Shown piece after piece: positions 26,956 to 35,276 of a stretch of 64,000 bases of DNA. Position 1 is the first letter of the stretch. Each line of letters begins with the position of its first letter. Origin of the DNA: UBA1479 sp048263775. GTDB taxonomy: Bacteria > Pseudomonadota > Alphaproteobacteria > Rhodospirillales > Casp-alpha2. The stretch covers positions 124,001 to 188,000 of the forward strand of contig JBLXDU010000002.1 of assembly GCA_048263775.1 (NCBI GenBank), read 5' to 3'. The notes beneath the pieces are model-generated. The model was not told the DNA's origin and did no database searches. It saw only the letters and a list, made by a program, of their open reading frames with translations. The position numbers and the translations under genes are program-made.

Positions 26956-29895
26956 CTATTCAGCGGCCAGGGGTGAATGGCGCACGGCGTCGGCACAGCG
27001 CGTGCAGATCGTCGGATGGTCCGTGTCCGTGCCCACGTCGTCGAGCACCTTCCAGCAGCGTTCGCACTTCTCGCCCGTGGCCAGCACCGGCACGACGGCG
27101 ACGCCGGGGGCTTCCGGCATGGTGAAGGCCCCTTCGGGCGCCGGGGCGGTGGTGATTTCGCCCGACGAGGTGATGAAGGTCTGGGCAAGGTCGAGGCCGT
27201 TGAGAGCCGCCGCCTGTTCCGCCGTGACATGGACGGTGACATGAGCCTGCAGGGAGGCGCCGATGCGTTTTTCCGCCCGTTCCAACTCCAGCGCGCCGGT
27301 CACGGCACGGCGGACCTGGCGCACAGTGCGCCATTTGGCCTCCAGGGCCTCGTCGTTCCAGCTGTCAGGAATTTCCGGGAACTGCCGGCGGTGGACGCTG
27401 TCGGCGGCGTCGGGCTGATCGAGGCGCGCCTGCCAGGCTTCCTCGGCCGTGAAGCACAGGAAGGGGGCCAGCCAGGCGGTCAGGCAGTTGAACAGTTCGT
27501 CCAGCACGGTGCGGGCCGCCCGGCGTTCGATGGAATCGGCGCGGTCGCAGTACAGGGTGTCCTTGCGGATGTCGAAATAGAAGGCCGACAGGTCGACGGC
27601 GCAGAAATTGTGCAATTCCGTGAACACGCCATGGAATTCGAAACTGTCGCAGGCGCCGCGCAGCATCTTGTCGAGCCGCCACAGGCGGGTCAGCACCCAG
27701 CGCTCCAGTTCCGGCATCTCGGCCAGGTCCAGGCGCTCGGCGGCGTTGAAGCCGTCCAGATTGCCCAAGAGATAGCGCAGCGTGTTGCGCAGGCGGCGGT
27801 AGATGTCGGCATGGAATTTGACGATTTCCGGCCCGATGCGCAGGTCCTCGGAATAGTTCGAGCCAACCACCCAAAGGCGCAGAATATCGGCGCCGTGCTG
27901 ATTGCAGACGTCCTGCGGGGCGGTGATGTTGCCGAGCGACTTCGACATTTTCTGGCCATCTTCGGCCATGACGAAGCCGTGGGTCAGCACCGCGTCATAG
28001 GGGGCGCGTCCCCGGGTGCCGCAGGATTCCAGCAATGAGGAATGGAACCAGCCGCGGTGCTGGTCCGTGCCTTCCAGGTATAGGGCGGCGGGCCAGGTCA
28101 AGTCGTCGCGGTGTTCCAGGACGAAGGAATGGGTCGATCCGGAATCGAACCACACGTCGAGGATGTCCGTGACCTGATCGTAGTCGTCGGCGCTGTAATC
28201 GTTGCCGAGGAAGCGCGCGGGCTCGGACGCGAACCAGGCGTCGGCGCCTTCGGCCTCCACCGCCTCGACGATGCGGGCATTGACGGCGGGATCGTTGAGC
28301 AGTTCGCCCGTTTCCTTGTGCACGAACACGGTGATCGGCACACCCCAGGCGCGCTGGCGGGAAATCACCCAATCGGGGCGGTTCTGGATCATGGCGTGCA
28401 GGCGGGCCTGCCCGGCGCCGGGCACGAATTTCGTCTGGCCGATGGCGCCCAGCGCGACGTCGCGCAGGCTGGCCTGTCCGGCGCCGTTCGGCACGGCGAA
28501 GTCCCGATCCATGGCGATGAACCACTGCGGCGTGTTGCGGAAGATGACCGGCTTCTTGGACCGCCAGGAATGGGGATATTGATGCTTCAGCCGCCCGCGC
28601 GCGATCAGCTTTCCGCCGTCGACCAGGGCCTTGATGACACGGTCATTGGCGTCGCCCTTTTTGCCGTGCTCGGTGATGACCTGGCCGCCCTCGAAGCCGG
28701 GGGCTTCGGCCGTGAAGCGGCCGTCGGCGTCGACCGTATAGGGGATGTGGCTGTCGATGCCGCGCTCGGCCAGAAATTTTCCGGATCCGGTCCAGGCCTC
28801 GAAATCCTCGCGCCCGTGGCCGGGGGCGGTATGGACGAAGCCGGTGCCCGTTTCCTCCGTGACATGGTCGCCGTCCAGCAACGGCACGTCGAAGTCGTAG
28901 CCCATGCCGCGGAACGGATGGGCGCACAAGGTAGTGGCAAGAATCTCCGGAGAGACATCACGAAGGCGTTCGAATTTTTCTACACGCGCAGCTTTAAATA
29001 CGTCCTCGGTCAGTGCGTCGGCCAGGACCAGCTTGTCGCCGGGCTTGGCCCAGTTGTCGTCCGCCGCCGCCGTGACCTCGTAGAGGCCATAGCTGATGCG
29101 TTTGGAGAAACAGATCGCCCGGTTGCCGGGGATGGTCCAGGGGGTCGTGGTCCAGATCACGACCGCGGCATCGCTCAGGCCTTCGTACTCAGAGGCGTTG
29201 ATAATTTCGCCTCCACTTCGGGCCGCAAAATCTACCACTGGGAACTTGACCCAGATCGTGTCCGATTCATGGTCGTGGTATTCGACCTCGGCCTCGGCCA
29301 GGGCGGTCTTTTCGACCACGGACCACATGACCGGCTTGGAGCCCCGGTACAGCAATCCATTGTCCAGGAACTTCAGAAGTTCGCGCACGATCTGCGCTTC
29401 CGCCGGGAAGCTCATGGTGGTGTAGGGATCGGCCCAGTCGCCGATCACGCCCAGGCGCTTGAACTCGTCCCGCTGCACGCCGATCCAATGCTGGGCGAAA
29501 TCGCGGCATTCCTGGCGGAATTCGACGACCGGCACCTGATCCTTGTCCTTGCCCAGGGCGCGGTACTGTTCCTCGATCTTCCATTCGATGGGCAGGCCAT
29601 GGCAGTCCCAGCCGGGCACGTAATTGGCGTTCTTGCCCATCATCTGCTGGGCGCGCACGATCACGTCCTTGAGGATCTTGTTCAGGGCATGGCCGATGTG
29701 CAGATTGCCGTTGGCGTAGGGAGGGCCATCGTGCAGCACGAATGGCGGGCGCCCCTTGGCGTCCTCGCGGAGAAGCTGGTAGAGGCCGACCTCTTCCCAC
29801 TTCTGAATGATGTCCGGTTCCTTGGTGGCCAGACCGGCCTTCATGGGGAAGTCGGTCCGGGGCAGGAACACCGTGGCTTTGTAATCGACGGTCAT
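26956..29895 (-). CDS. ileS: Isoleucyl-tRNA synthetase
   Basis: A 979-residue class I synthetase. The HIGH motif is in NGNLHIGHALNK, KMSKS is in GQKMSKSLGN, and the editing domain region TTTPWTIPGN is present. The C-terminal zinc finger has two Cys pairs, CERC and CTRC. The start overlaps the ribF stop by 4 bases, so translation is likely coupled. Full length for the family. Confidence 0.97.
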   Translation of the reverse strand: MTVDYKATVFLPRTDFPMKAGLATKEPDIIQKWEEVGLYQLLREDAKGRPPFVLHDGPPYANGNLHIGHALNKILKDVIVRAQQMMGKNANYVPGWDCHGLPIEWKIEEQYRALGKDKDQVPVVEFRQECRDFAQHWIGVQRDEFKRLGVIGDWADPYTTMSFPAEAQIVRELLKFLDNGLLYRGSKPVMWSVVEKTALAEAEVEYHDHESDTIWVKFPVVDFAARSGGEIINASEYEGLSDAAVVIWTTTPWTIPGNRAICFSKRISYGLYEVTAAADDNWAKPGDKLVLADALTEDVFKAARVEKFERLRDVSPEILATTLCAHPFRGMGYDFDVPLLDGDHVTEETGTGFVHTAPGHGREDFEAWTGSGKFLAERGIDSHIPYTVDADGRFTAEAPGFEGGQVITEHGKKGDANDRVIKALVDGGKLIARGRLKHQYPHSWRSKKPVIFRNTPQWFIAMDRDFAVPNGAGQASLRDVALGAIGQTKFVPGAGQARLHAMIQNRPDWVISRQRAWGVPITVFVHKETGELLNDPAVNARIVEAVEAEGADAWFASEPARFLGNDYSADDYDQVTDILDVWFDSGSTHSFVLEHRDDLTWPAALYLEGTDQHRGWFHSSLLESCGTRGRAPYDAVLTHGFVMAEDGQKMSKSLGNITAPQDVCNQHGADILRLWVVGSNYSEDLRIGPEIVKFHADIYRRLRNTLRYLLGNLDGFNAAERLDLAEMPELERWVLTRLWRLDKMLRGACDSFEFHGVFTELHNFCAVDLSAFYFDIRKDTLYCDRADSIERRAARTVLDELFNCLTAWLAPFLCFTAEEAWQARLDQPDAADSVHRRQFPEIPDSWNDEALEAKWRTVRQVRRAVTGALELERAEKRIGASLQAHVTVHVTAEQAAALNGLDLAQTFITSSGEITTAPAPEGAFTMPEAPGVAVVPVLATGEKCERCWKVLDDVGTDTDHPTICTRCADAVRHSPLAAE

Positions 29896-30842
29896 GGCCC
29901 TGTTTTCGATAAGATTTGGCGTGCTTGGTCGCTGTCCGCGGCGATTTGTGCCTTTAATTGGTCGATGCCGTCAAACTTCTTTTCCGGGCGCAGGAATTCG
30001 ACCAGCTGCACGCCGAGCCGCTGGCCGTAAAGATCGCCGGTGAAATCGAACAGGAAGACCTCCAGCAAATCGGCCTCGCCGGCGAAGGTCGGGCGCTTTC
30101 CGATATTGGCGACACCGGCATATTCCTTGCCCTCGCCGACGCGCACGCGCACGGCGTAGACGCCCCTGGCGGGCCGAAGATAGGTACCCAGCGCCAGGTT
30201 CGCCGTGGGAAAGCCGATGGTGCGTCCGCGCTGATGGCCTTCGATGACCCGGCCCTCGATCTCGAACGGGCGGCCCAGGATACGGGCGGCGGCCTGGGGG
30301 TTGCCTGATTGCAGGGCCTCACGCACGCCGGTGGAGGAATAGGCGGTTTCGGCGCTGTCCCCGCCCGCGAAGGTCTGGGCGCGTACGGCCGTGAAATCGA
30401 AGCCCAGGCGCTTGCCGAAGCCCAGCAGCATCTCGGCGTTGCCGCCCCGGCCTTTGCCGAACACGAAATCATAGCCGCAGACGACATGCCGGGCGCCGAT
30501 GCCGCCGACCAGCACGGTTTCGATGAAGTCCTCGGCCGTGAGCGACGAAAACGCCTTGTTGAACTGCTGCACGAAGATGGTGTCCACGCCGAGCCCGAAA
30601 ATCAGCCGCGCTTTGGCGTGAAACGGGGTCAGGCGGAAAGGCGGGCTGCCGGGGGCGAAGAAGGCGCGGGGGTGCGGCTCGAAGGTCAAGACACCCCAGG
30701 GCCGGGCGGTGGCATGGGCGATGGCCCCGGCCTCGCCGATCACGGCGCGGTGGCCCAGGTGCACGCCGTCGAAATTGCCGATGGCGACCACGGCGCCCCG
30801 GGCGTCGTCGGGGATGTTCTGGTAATGGCGAAAAATACGCAT
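29892..30842 (-). CDS. ribF: Bifunctional riboflavin kinase / FAD synthetase
   Basis: A 316-residue RibF. The FAD-synthetase domain has GNFDGVHLGHRAVI near residues 25-38; the riboflavin-kinase domain has RGRTIGFPTANLAL. It converts riboflavin to FMN and FAD. The ATG at 30842 (MRIFRHYQ) is preferred over the longer frame from 30881. It is the first gene of the run ribF-ileS-lspA-lipoprotein-M16-M16. Confidence 0.95.
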   Translation of the reverse strand: MRIFRHYQNIPDDARGAVVAIGNFDGVHLGHRAVIGEAGAIAHATARPWGVLTFEPHPRAFFAPGSPPFRLTPFHAKARLIFGLGVDTIFVQQFNKAFSSLTAEDFIETVLVGGIGARHVVCGYDFVFGKGRGGNAEMLLGFGKRLGFDFTAVRAQTFAGGDSAETAYSSTGVREALQSGNPQAAARILGRPFEIEGRVIEGHQRGRTIGFPTANLALGTYLRPARGVYAVRVRVGEGKEYAGVANIGKRPTFAGEADLLEVFLFDFTGDLYGQRLGVQLVEFLRPEKKFDGIDQLKAQIAADSDQARQILSKTGP

Positions 30843-30887
30843 GATGCCGGTGAAGGTGCCCGCAGGTGCCGACCCGGTCAACCCCGG

Positions 30888-30917
30888 CCTGATCCGCCGT
30901 TCAGGGACCGGATCAGG
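30888..30917 (-). terminator. Perfect 9-bp inverted repeat after the MaoC gene, likely terminator
   Basis: CCTGATCCG at 30888-30896 and CGGATCAGG at 30909-30917 pair perfectly around a 12-base loop, 7 bases past the MaoC stop and upstream of ribF. No T-run follows on the minus strand, so it is an imperfect intrinsic terminator or a processing/stability hairpin. Confidence 0.45.
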
Positions 30918-30923
30918 ATTGGG

Positions 30924-31379
30924 TTATTTGCTGCGCGACGGCACCATGATGGTGGCTTCACCGTCCAGCACGACCTTGTCACCGACCAGGCACTGGGTCT
31001 GGATCTTGACGAACTTCTTGTCTTCGTTCTTTTCCAGGATCGTCGCCCGTGCGATGACCGTGTCGCCGGCCTTGACCGGGCCCTTGAACTTAAGGGTCTG
31101 GCCGACGTAGATGCAGCCCGGCCCCGGCATCTTGGTGCCGATCACGGTGGAGATATAGCTGGCGGTGAGAAGCCCGTGGGCGATGCAGCCCTCGAACATG
31201 GTTTCCGAGGCGAATTCGTGATTCAGGTGCACCGGGTTGGTGTCGCCGGACACGCCCGCGAAGATCAGGATGTCGGATTCGGAAATGGTCCGGGAATACT
31301 CGTCGCTCTGCCCGACCTTCAGGTCTTCAAAATAGAAACCGTGGAGTTTGTCGAGGGCGGTGACGGCGTGAGTGTCCAT
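30924..31379 (-). CDS. MaoC-like (R)-specific hydratase
   Basis: A 151-residue single hot-dog-fold protein of the MaoC type. The hydratase motif region SGDTNPVHLNHEFA and GCIAHGLLTASYIS contains the usual Asp/His pair. Family members hydrate trans-2-enoyl-CoA to (R)-3-hydroxyacyl-CoA, for example PhaJ feeding polyhydroxyalkanoate synthesis. The ATG at 31379 fits family length; the frame extends to 31520 without similarity. A 17-base inverted repeat lies about 75 bases upstream. Confidence 0.88.
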   Translation of the reverse strand: MDTHAVTALDKLHGFYFEDLKVGQSDEYSRTISESDILIFAGVSGDTNPVHLNHEFASETMFEGCIAHGLLTASYISTVIGTKMPGPGCIYVGQTLKFKGPVKAGDTVIARATILEKNEDKKFVKIQTQCLVGDKVVLDGEATIMVPSRSK

Positions 31380-31454
31380 GATTTTAAGCGCTCCAATACA
31401 CCGTTGGATTGGGATTTTCTGACATCTGGTGGGATTTCGCGGTGCAGCGTTCGT

Positions 31455-31471
31455 ATATTGCATCGCAATAT
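31455..31471. promoter_or_regulatory. 17-base inverted repeat, candidate operator
   Basis: ATATTGCATCGCAATAT is a perfect 7-bp inverted repeat around ATC, in the divergent spacer between the MaoC and M23 genes. The core TTGCnnnGCAA resembles sites reported for PhaR-type regulators of polyhydroxyalkanoate genes. No such regulator is in the window. Confidence 0.4.
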
Positions 31472-31541
31472 TAAGCCGAGCAAGGGAATGTTTTGTCGCG
31501 CGGAGCCGCCCGTGTAGCATGCCCGGGAAAGGGACGGTGCT

Positions 31542-32570
31542 GTGCGGTTCATTGAAATTCCCCGGTTTTCCATGATTTTGGCGGCAATTCTGCTGGTGGC
31601 GGGCCTCATGTCCGCAGCCCCGCTGCGTGCCGCCGACCAGCCGTCCCTGGGCTTACCGCTGATCTGCGATCCGGGGCGGACCTGCTGGCTGGTCAACCAT
31701 GTCGACCACGATCCCGGCCCCGGTGTTCGCGACTATGCCTGCGATGCCCATAGTTACAACGGCCATACGGGCGTCGACATTGCCATCCGCGACTATTCCA
31801 CGATGGAAGACGGCGTGCCCGTGGTCGCGGCGGCGGCCGGCACGGTGCGGCGCCTGCGTGACGGCATGTTGGACGGCGACGCGTCCCTGGTTGGCCACGA
31901 CGCGGTGATGTCCCAGGGCTGCGGCAATTTCATCGCCATCGGCCATGACGGCGGCTGGGAAACCTTTTATTGCCACCTTCGGCGCGGATCCCTCACCGTG
32001 CGGCCGGGCCAGCGGGTGGAAAAGGGCGACAGGCTGGGCTCCGTCGGTTCCTCCGGCTTGGCGGAATTTCCCCATATCCACCTGGGCGTGCGTCTGAACG
32101 GCAAGATCGTGGACCCCTTCGTTGGGGTCAAGCGTGCGTCGAATTGCGGCGCCGGGCCGTCACCGTTGTGGGATTCGCGTGCCCTGGGCCAGCTCAAGGG
32201 CACACCGACGGCGCTTTACGACGCCGGTTTCGCGCCGGTCGAGGTCAATCCCATCGCGCTGCGCCGGGGGTTCTACCGCGACACCAAGCTGTCGGCCAAG
32301 GCGCCGCTGCTGGCCTTCTGGGTCGATGCCTTCTGGGTCGAACAAGGTGACCGCCTGACCCTGACCTTCACCGGCCCCAAGGACCGCAAGATCGCGGCCA
32401 AGACCTTTACCTTGGATAAAAATCAGGCGCGGCACATGCGCTTCGTCGGCAAGCGCAAGACCGTGGACTGGCACGCGGGCAGCTATCTCGGCGTTGCCGT
32501 TCTGGAACGCACGACCAAGGACGGCGGCAAGGAAACCTTCCGCATCGAACGCCGGCTGAATATCGAATAG
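31542..32570 (+). CDS. M23 family metallopeptidase, exported
   Basis: A 342-residue exported protein with a signal peptide (MILAAILLVAGLMSAAPLRAA). The M23 zinc motifs are NGHTGVDIAI (H-x3-D) and FPHIHLG (HxH), with CYS-rich spacing (CDPGRTCW, DYACDAH, QGCGNF) that suggests disulfides in the periplasm. About 140 residues follow the catalytic domain and have no recognised fold. The GTG at 31542 is given; the ATG at 31572, directly before the hydrophobic stretch, is an equally good start. Confidence 0.85.
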   Translation: MRFIEIPRFSMILAAILLVAGLMSAAPLRAADQPSLGLPLICDPGRTCWLVNHVDHDPGPGVRDYACDAHSYNGHTGVDIAIRDYSTMEDGVPVVAAAAGTVRRLRDGMLDGDASLVGHDAVMSQGCGNFIAIGHDGGWETFYCHLRRGSLTVRPGQRVEKGDRLGSVGSSGLAEFPHIHLGVRLNGKIVDPFVGVKRASNCGAGPSPLWDSRALGQLKGTPTALYDAGFAPVEVNPIALRRGFYRDTKLSAKAPLLAFWVDAFWVEQGDRLTLTFTGPKDRKIAAKTFTLDKNQARHMRFVGKRKTVDWHAGSYLGVAVLERTTKDGGKETFRIERRLNIE

Positions 32571-32582
32571 GGGTGCGGGGGC

Positions 32583-32606
32583 GACCTGCCCGGCGCGGGT
32601 CAGGTC
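32583..32606. terminator. Stem-loop between convergent genes
   Basis: GACCTGCCCG at 32583-32592 pairs with CGGG (32596-32599) and CAGGTC (32601-32606), with one bulged base and a 3-base loop. It lies between the stops of the M23 gene and the opposite-strand gene at 32600-33049, overlapping the latter's stop. It could terminate both transcripts, though it has no T-run. Confidence 0.4.
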
Positions 32607-33049
32607 AGGGACGGTCGGCGTGACACCAGTTTGGGCGTGGCCCGCAAGGCCCGGCGCAGGCCCGTGGCGGCGTCCTGGGTGCGGGTCTGAACCTCGCGCT
32701 GAACGCGGGCGGTCGTGGTTTCGGCGGCCTTGGCGGAAACGAAATCCTCTTCCGGGAACAGGGCGGCGGCTTGGACCTTGTCTTCTTCCCGTTCCTCCTC
32801 GCGCTTGGCGATCAGGTTCAGGGTGCGCGTCACCAGGGGATGGCGGTCGGGCCGCTTGCGCGATTTGCGCATGTGCTCCTTGGCGATAGCCTTCACCATA
32901 TTGACGATGGTCTGGTAGTGGTGATTGGTTTCGCACCAGCGGGCATAGGCGGCCACCGTCCAAGGGTTGGCCGGCAGGGGGCGGAGCCCCCGGTTCTGGC
33001 ACCAATCGACAAAAATGGCCCAGGCGGTGTGCTGATTTAATCGAGGCAT
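32600..33049 (-). CDS. Small protein resembling a stand-alone tyrosine-recombinase core-binding domain
   Basis: A 149-residue protein. Residues about 5-85 resemble the N-terminal SAM-like core-binding domain of phage-type integrases: TAWAIFVDWCQNRGL, PANPWTVAAYARWC, then helices and RHPLVTRTLNLIAKRE. No catalytic domain follows (no R..HxxR..Y), and the gene ends cleanly 30 bases from the convergent M23 stop. The C-terminal 60 residues are charged (EEEREEDK, then Arg-rich). It may bind DNA without recombining it. The family link is by eye only. Confidence 0.6.
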   Translation of the reverse strand: MPRLNQHTAWAIFVDWCQNRGLRPLPANPWTVAAYARWCETNHHYQTIVNMVKAIAKEHMRKSRKRPDRHPLVTRTLNLIAKREEEREEDKVQAAALFPEEDFVSAKAAETTTARVQREVQTRTQDAATGLRRALRATPKLVSRRPSLT

Positions 33050-33101
33050 ATGTCCAGGTTCGCCGCTTATATTTCCAGTATCTTAGCCGGGGAATTTTAC
33101 C

Positions 33102-33162
33102 ATTTCCGCCCAGGCACAACTTGACCACAGCGGAAATTCCACTATTCAAGCCCATTAATGGG
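33102..33162. promoter_or_regulatory. Inverted repeats upstream of the tartrate/malate dehydrogenase-like gene
   Basis: ATTTCCGC (33102-33109) and GCGGAAAT (33130-33137) form a perfect 8-bp inverted repeat, and CCCATTAATGGG (33151-33162) is a perfect 12-bp palindrome. Both lie in an AT-richer spacer, 35-95 bases upstream of the start at 33197. They are candidate operator sites for an unknown regulator. Confidence 0.4.
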
Positions 33163-33196
33163 AAACATCCGATTAAATTATGGAGAAAATTAGACC

Positions 33197-34273
33197 ATGG
33201 GTGAATACCGAATTGCCGCCATCGGCGGAGACGGGATCGGGCCGGAAGTCGTCGAGGCCGGTGTCGAGGTCCTGAACGCGGTCGCGGAAAAGGACGGCGG
33301 GTTCTCGCTCAAGGTCGAAACCTTCCCCTGGGGCGGTGATTATTACCGCAAACACGGCGTGATGATGCCGGAAGACGGGGTCGAGACGCTTAAGCCCTTC
33401 GATGCCATCTATTTCGGCTCCGCTGGGGATCCCAACATTCCCGATCACATCACCCTCTGGGGCCTGCGCCTGAAGATCTGCCAGACCCTGGATCAATACG
33501 CCAACGTGCGCCCGTCGCGCCTGCTTCCCGGCATCGACGGTCCGCTGAAGAACGTCAAGCCCGGCGACCTGGACTGGGTCATCGTGCGGGAAAATTCCGA
33601 AGGCGAATACGCCGGCGTCGGCGGCCGCGTGCATACGGGTCTTGCGGAAGAGGTCGGCATGGACGTTGCCGTGTTCACCCGCGCGGGTGTCGAGCGCATT
33701 CAGCGCTTCGCCCTGGAACTGGCCCGCTCGCGCCCCCGAAAGAAGCTGACCCTGGTCACCAAATCCAACGCCCAGCGTCACGGTATGGTGTTCTGGGATG
33801 ACGTGTTCGAAGTCGTGCGCAAGGATTTCCCGGACGTCGAGACGGACAAGATGTTGGTTGACGCCATGACCACGCGCATGGTGCTGAAGCCGGAGACGCT
33901 GGACACCATCGTCGCGACCAACCTGCATGCGGACGTGCTGTCGGACCTGGCGGCGGCGCTGACGGGATCGCTCGGTATCGCGCCCACGGCCAACCTGCGG
34001 CCGGAACGCGATTTCCCGTCGATGTTCGAGCCGATCCACGGCTCCGCCTTCGATATCATCGGCAAGGGGGTCGCCAATCCCATCGGTTGCTTCTGGTCCG
34101 GTGTCATGTTGCTGGAACACCTGGGCGAACCCGCCGCCGCCAAGCGCCTGATGGCGGCGGTCGAGCGGGTCACGGGATCGCGCGAGGCGGTGTCGCCGGA
34201 TCTTGGCGGCAACGCCACCACCCGCCAGGTCACGGACGCGGTATTGGCCGCGGTCAGGGGCGCAAATGACTGA
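33197..34273 (+). CDS. Isocitrate/isopropylmalate dehydrogenase family; tartrate or D-malate dehydrogenase-like
   Basis: A 358-residue beta-decarboxylating dehydrogenase. Conserved parts are IGGDGIGPEV, the ENSEGEYAGVGGRVH loop with the catalytic tyrosine, TKSNAQRHGMVFWDDVF, and FEPIHGSAFDI. The sequence GDPNIPDHITLWGLRL, in place of the LeuB loop, fits the tartrate/D-malate (TtuC/DmlA) group. It uses NAD and a divalent metal. No leuC/leuD genes are nearby, which also argues against leucine synthesis. It overlaps the ferredoxin gene by 8 bases. Confidence 0.85.
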   Translation: MGEYRIAAIGGDGIGPEVVEAGVEVLNAVAEKDGGFSLKVETFPWGGDYYRKHGVMMPEDGVETLKPFDAIYFGSAGDPNIPDHITLWGLRLKICQTLDQYANVRPSRLLPGIDGPLKNVKPGDLDWVIVRENSEGEYAGVGGRVHTGLAEEVGMDVAVFTRAGVERIQRFALELARSRPRKKLTLVTKSNAQRHGMVFWDDVFEVVRKDFPDVETDKMLVDAMTTRMVLKPETLDTIVATNLHADVLSDLAAALTGSLGIAPTANLRPERDFPSMFEPIHGSAFDIIGKGVANPIGCFWSGVMLLEHLGEPAAAKRLMAAVERVTGSREAVSPDLGGNATTRQVTDAVLAAVRGAND

Positions 34274-34532
34274 GAAACTGACCGTCGAATTCCGTCGCTC
34301 CGGCGTGACCGGCACCTGGGACGGGTCCCACGACAACATCCTGGAACTGGCGGAAAGCTTGGATCTGGTGCTCGCCTATAGCTGCCGGTCGGGCATTTGC
34401 ACGACCTGCCAGTGCCGCAAGATCGAAGGCGACATCGAATACAGCGACGACGGCGTCTATCAGCCGGACGCCCCGGATGAGATTTTGATCTGCTGTTCCG
34501 TGCCGAAAACGGCGCTGGTGCTGGATATTTGA
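34266..34532 (+). CDS. 2Fe-2S ferredoxin, plant type
   Basis: An 88-residue ferredoxin with the CX4CX2C motif CRSGICTTC near residues 40-48 and the fourth cysteine in ILICCSV. The fold is that of chloroplast-type or FAD-dependent reductase ferredoxin domains. The ATG at 34266 lies inside the end of the dehydrogenase gene (8-base overlap), so the two are cotranscribed and probably coupled. The redox partner is unknown. The frame extends upstream but that part is a shadow of the dehydrogenase. Confidence 0.88.
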   Translation: MTEKLTVEFRRSGVTGTWDGSHDNILELAESLDLVLAYSCRSGICTTCQCRKIEGDIEYSDDGVYQPDAPDEILICCSVPKTALVLDI

Positions 34533-34547
34533 AAAGTCGGGTATGAT

Positions 34548-34563
34548 CGTGCATTCATGCACG
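34548..34563. repeat. Short inverted repeat
   Basis: CGTGCA-TTCA-TGCACG is a perfect 6-bp inverted repeat 47 bases upstream of the DUF3126 gene. TATGAT at 34542-34547 directly before it could be a -10 element, but no good -35 is seen. It may be an operator or a small hairpin. Confidence 0.3.
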
Positions 34564-34609
34564 CCACGCCCGGTGCAACCGCAATAAAGACAGGGAAGGC
34601 CCCATCGCC

Positions 34610-34825
34610 ATGAAATTATCGGAAATCGCCCGCCTGCAGCAGTATCTGCGCAGCGCCTTCGACAACAACCGCTTCACGGTCAAGCCGCCGAAGAAGGAAG
34701 GCCATCCGGTCGAGGTCTATCTGGGTGAACAGTTCGTTGGCGTTCTGCATCGTGACGAGGACGAGGGCGAAGTTTCCTACTCCCTGCAAATCGCCATCCT
34801 GGAAGAAGACCTGCCGCTGGATTGA
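34610..34825 (+). CDS. DUF3126 family protein
   Basis: A 71-residue acidic protein matching the alphaproteobacterial DUF3126 family (EIARLQQYLRSAFDNN, EVYLGEQFVGVLHRDEDEGEVSYSLQIAIL). It has no signal peptide and no cysteines. The family has no established role. It is separated by 77 bases from the ferredoxin gene. Confidence 0.85.
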   Translation: MKLSEIARLQQYLRSAFDNNRFTVKPPKKEGHPVEVYLGEQFVGVLHRDEDEGEVSYSLQIAILEEDLPLD

Positions 34826-34931
34826 CCGGCGCCCGAAGGCCCAATTCAGGGACTTGATTTCGCGCATTGGCGGCGGGCCCGCTTCGGCGTAACGTCGGGG
34901 CAAGGATCAAACCTTTTCGGGAGTCCATCCA

Positions 34932-35258
34932 ATGCCTAGTGACGAACGGGATATCGGCCGCGCGCGCATGGAAATGCACGGCATTCTGCGCGACATCAAC
35001 CGCGAGACGATCCACGACCTGGTGCCCAATGTGTCGGTGGCCGAACTGACCCCTTATTTCAAGCTGGTGGCCAAGGCGCGGGGGCTTTACATCAAAAGCC
35101 TCATCGATCTGGCCCACGGCACGGACAACCTGCCGTCGGAAGATCAGGTGCGCGAACTGAACCTGCTGCGCCGTTCCTACGATGAGTTGATCCATGGGGC
35201 GCAGATGATCGAAACGGCGATCGAGCGCGGCTACATCGATGTCGATAAAAAGAAATAG
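34932..35258 (+). CDS. Small conserved-looking protein of unknown function
   Basis: A 108-residue, mostly helical soluble protein (MHGILRDINRETIHDLVPN, ELTPYFKLVAKARGLYIKSLIDLAHG). No family is recognised. A ribosome binding site (CGGGAG) lies about 9 bases before the ATG and GC-rich codon use fits a real gene. It converges with the Lrp-type regulator, 18 bases between stops. Confidence 0.75.
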   Translation: MPSDERDIGRARMEMHGILRDINRETIHDLVPNVSVAELTPYFKLVAKARGLYIKSLIDLAHGTDNLPSEDQVRELNLLRRSYDELIHGAQMIETAIERGYIDVDKKK

Positions 35259-35276
35259 TCAGGTGCCCGGACGGCC

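Noticed and set aside
28111..30030. A 639-codon plus-strand frame opposite ileS
   Set aside because: Antisense shadow of ileS, whose HIGH and KMSKS motifs are unambiguous.
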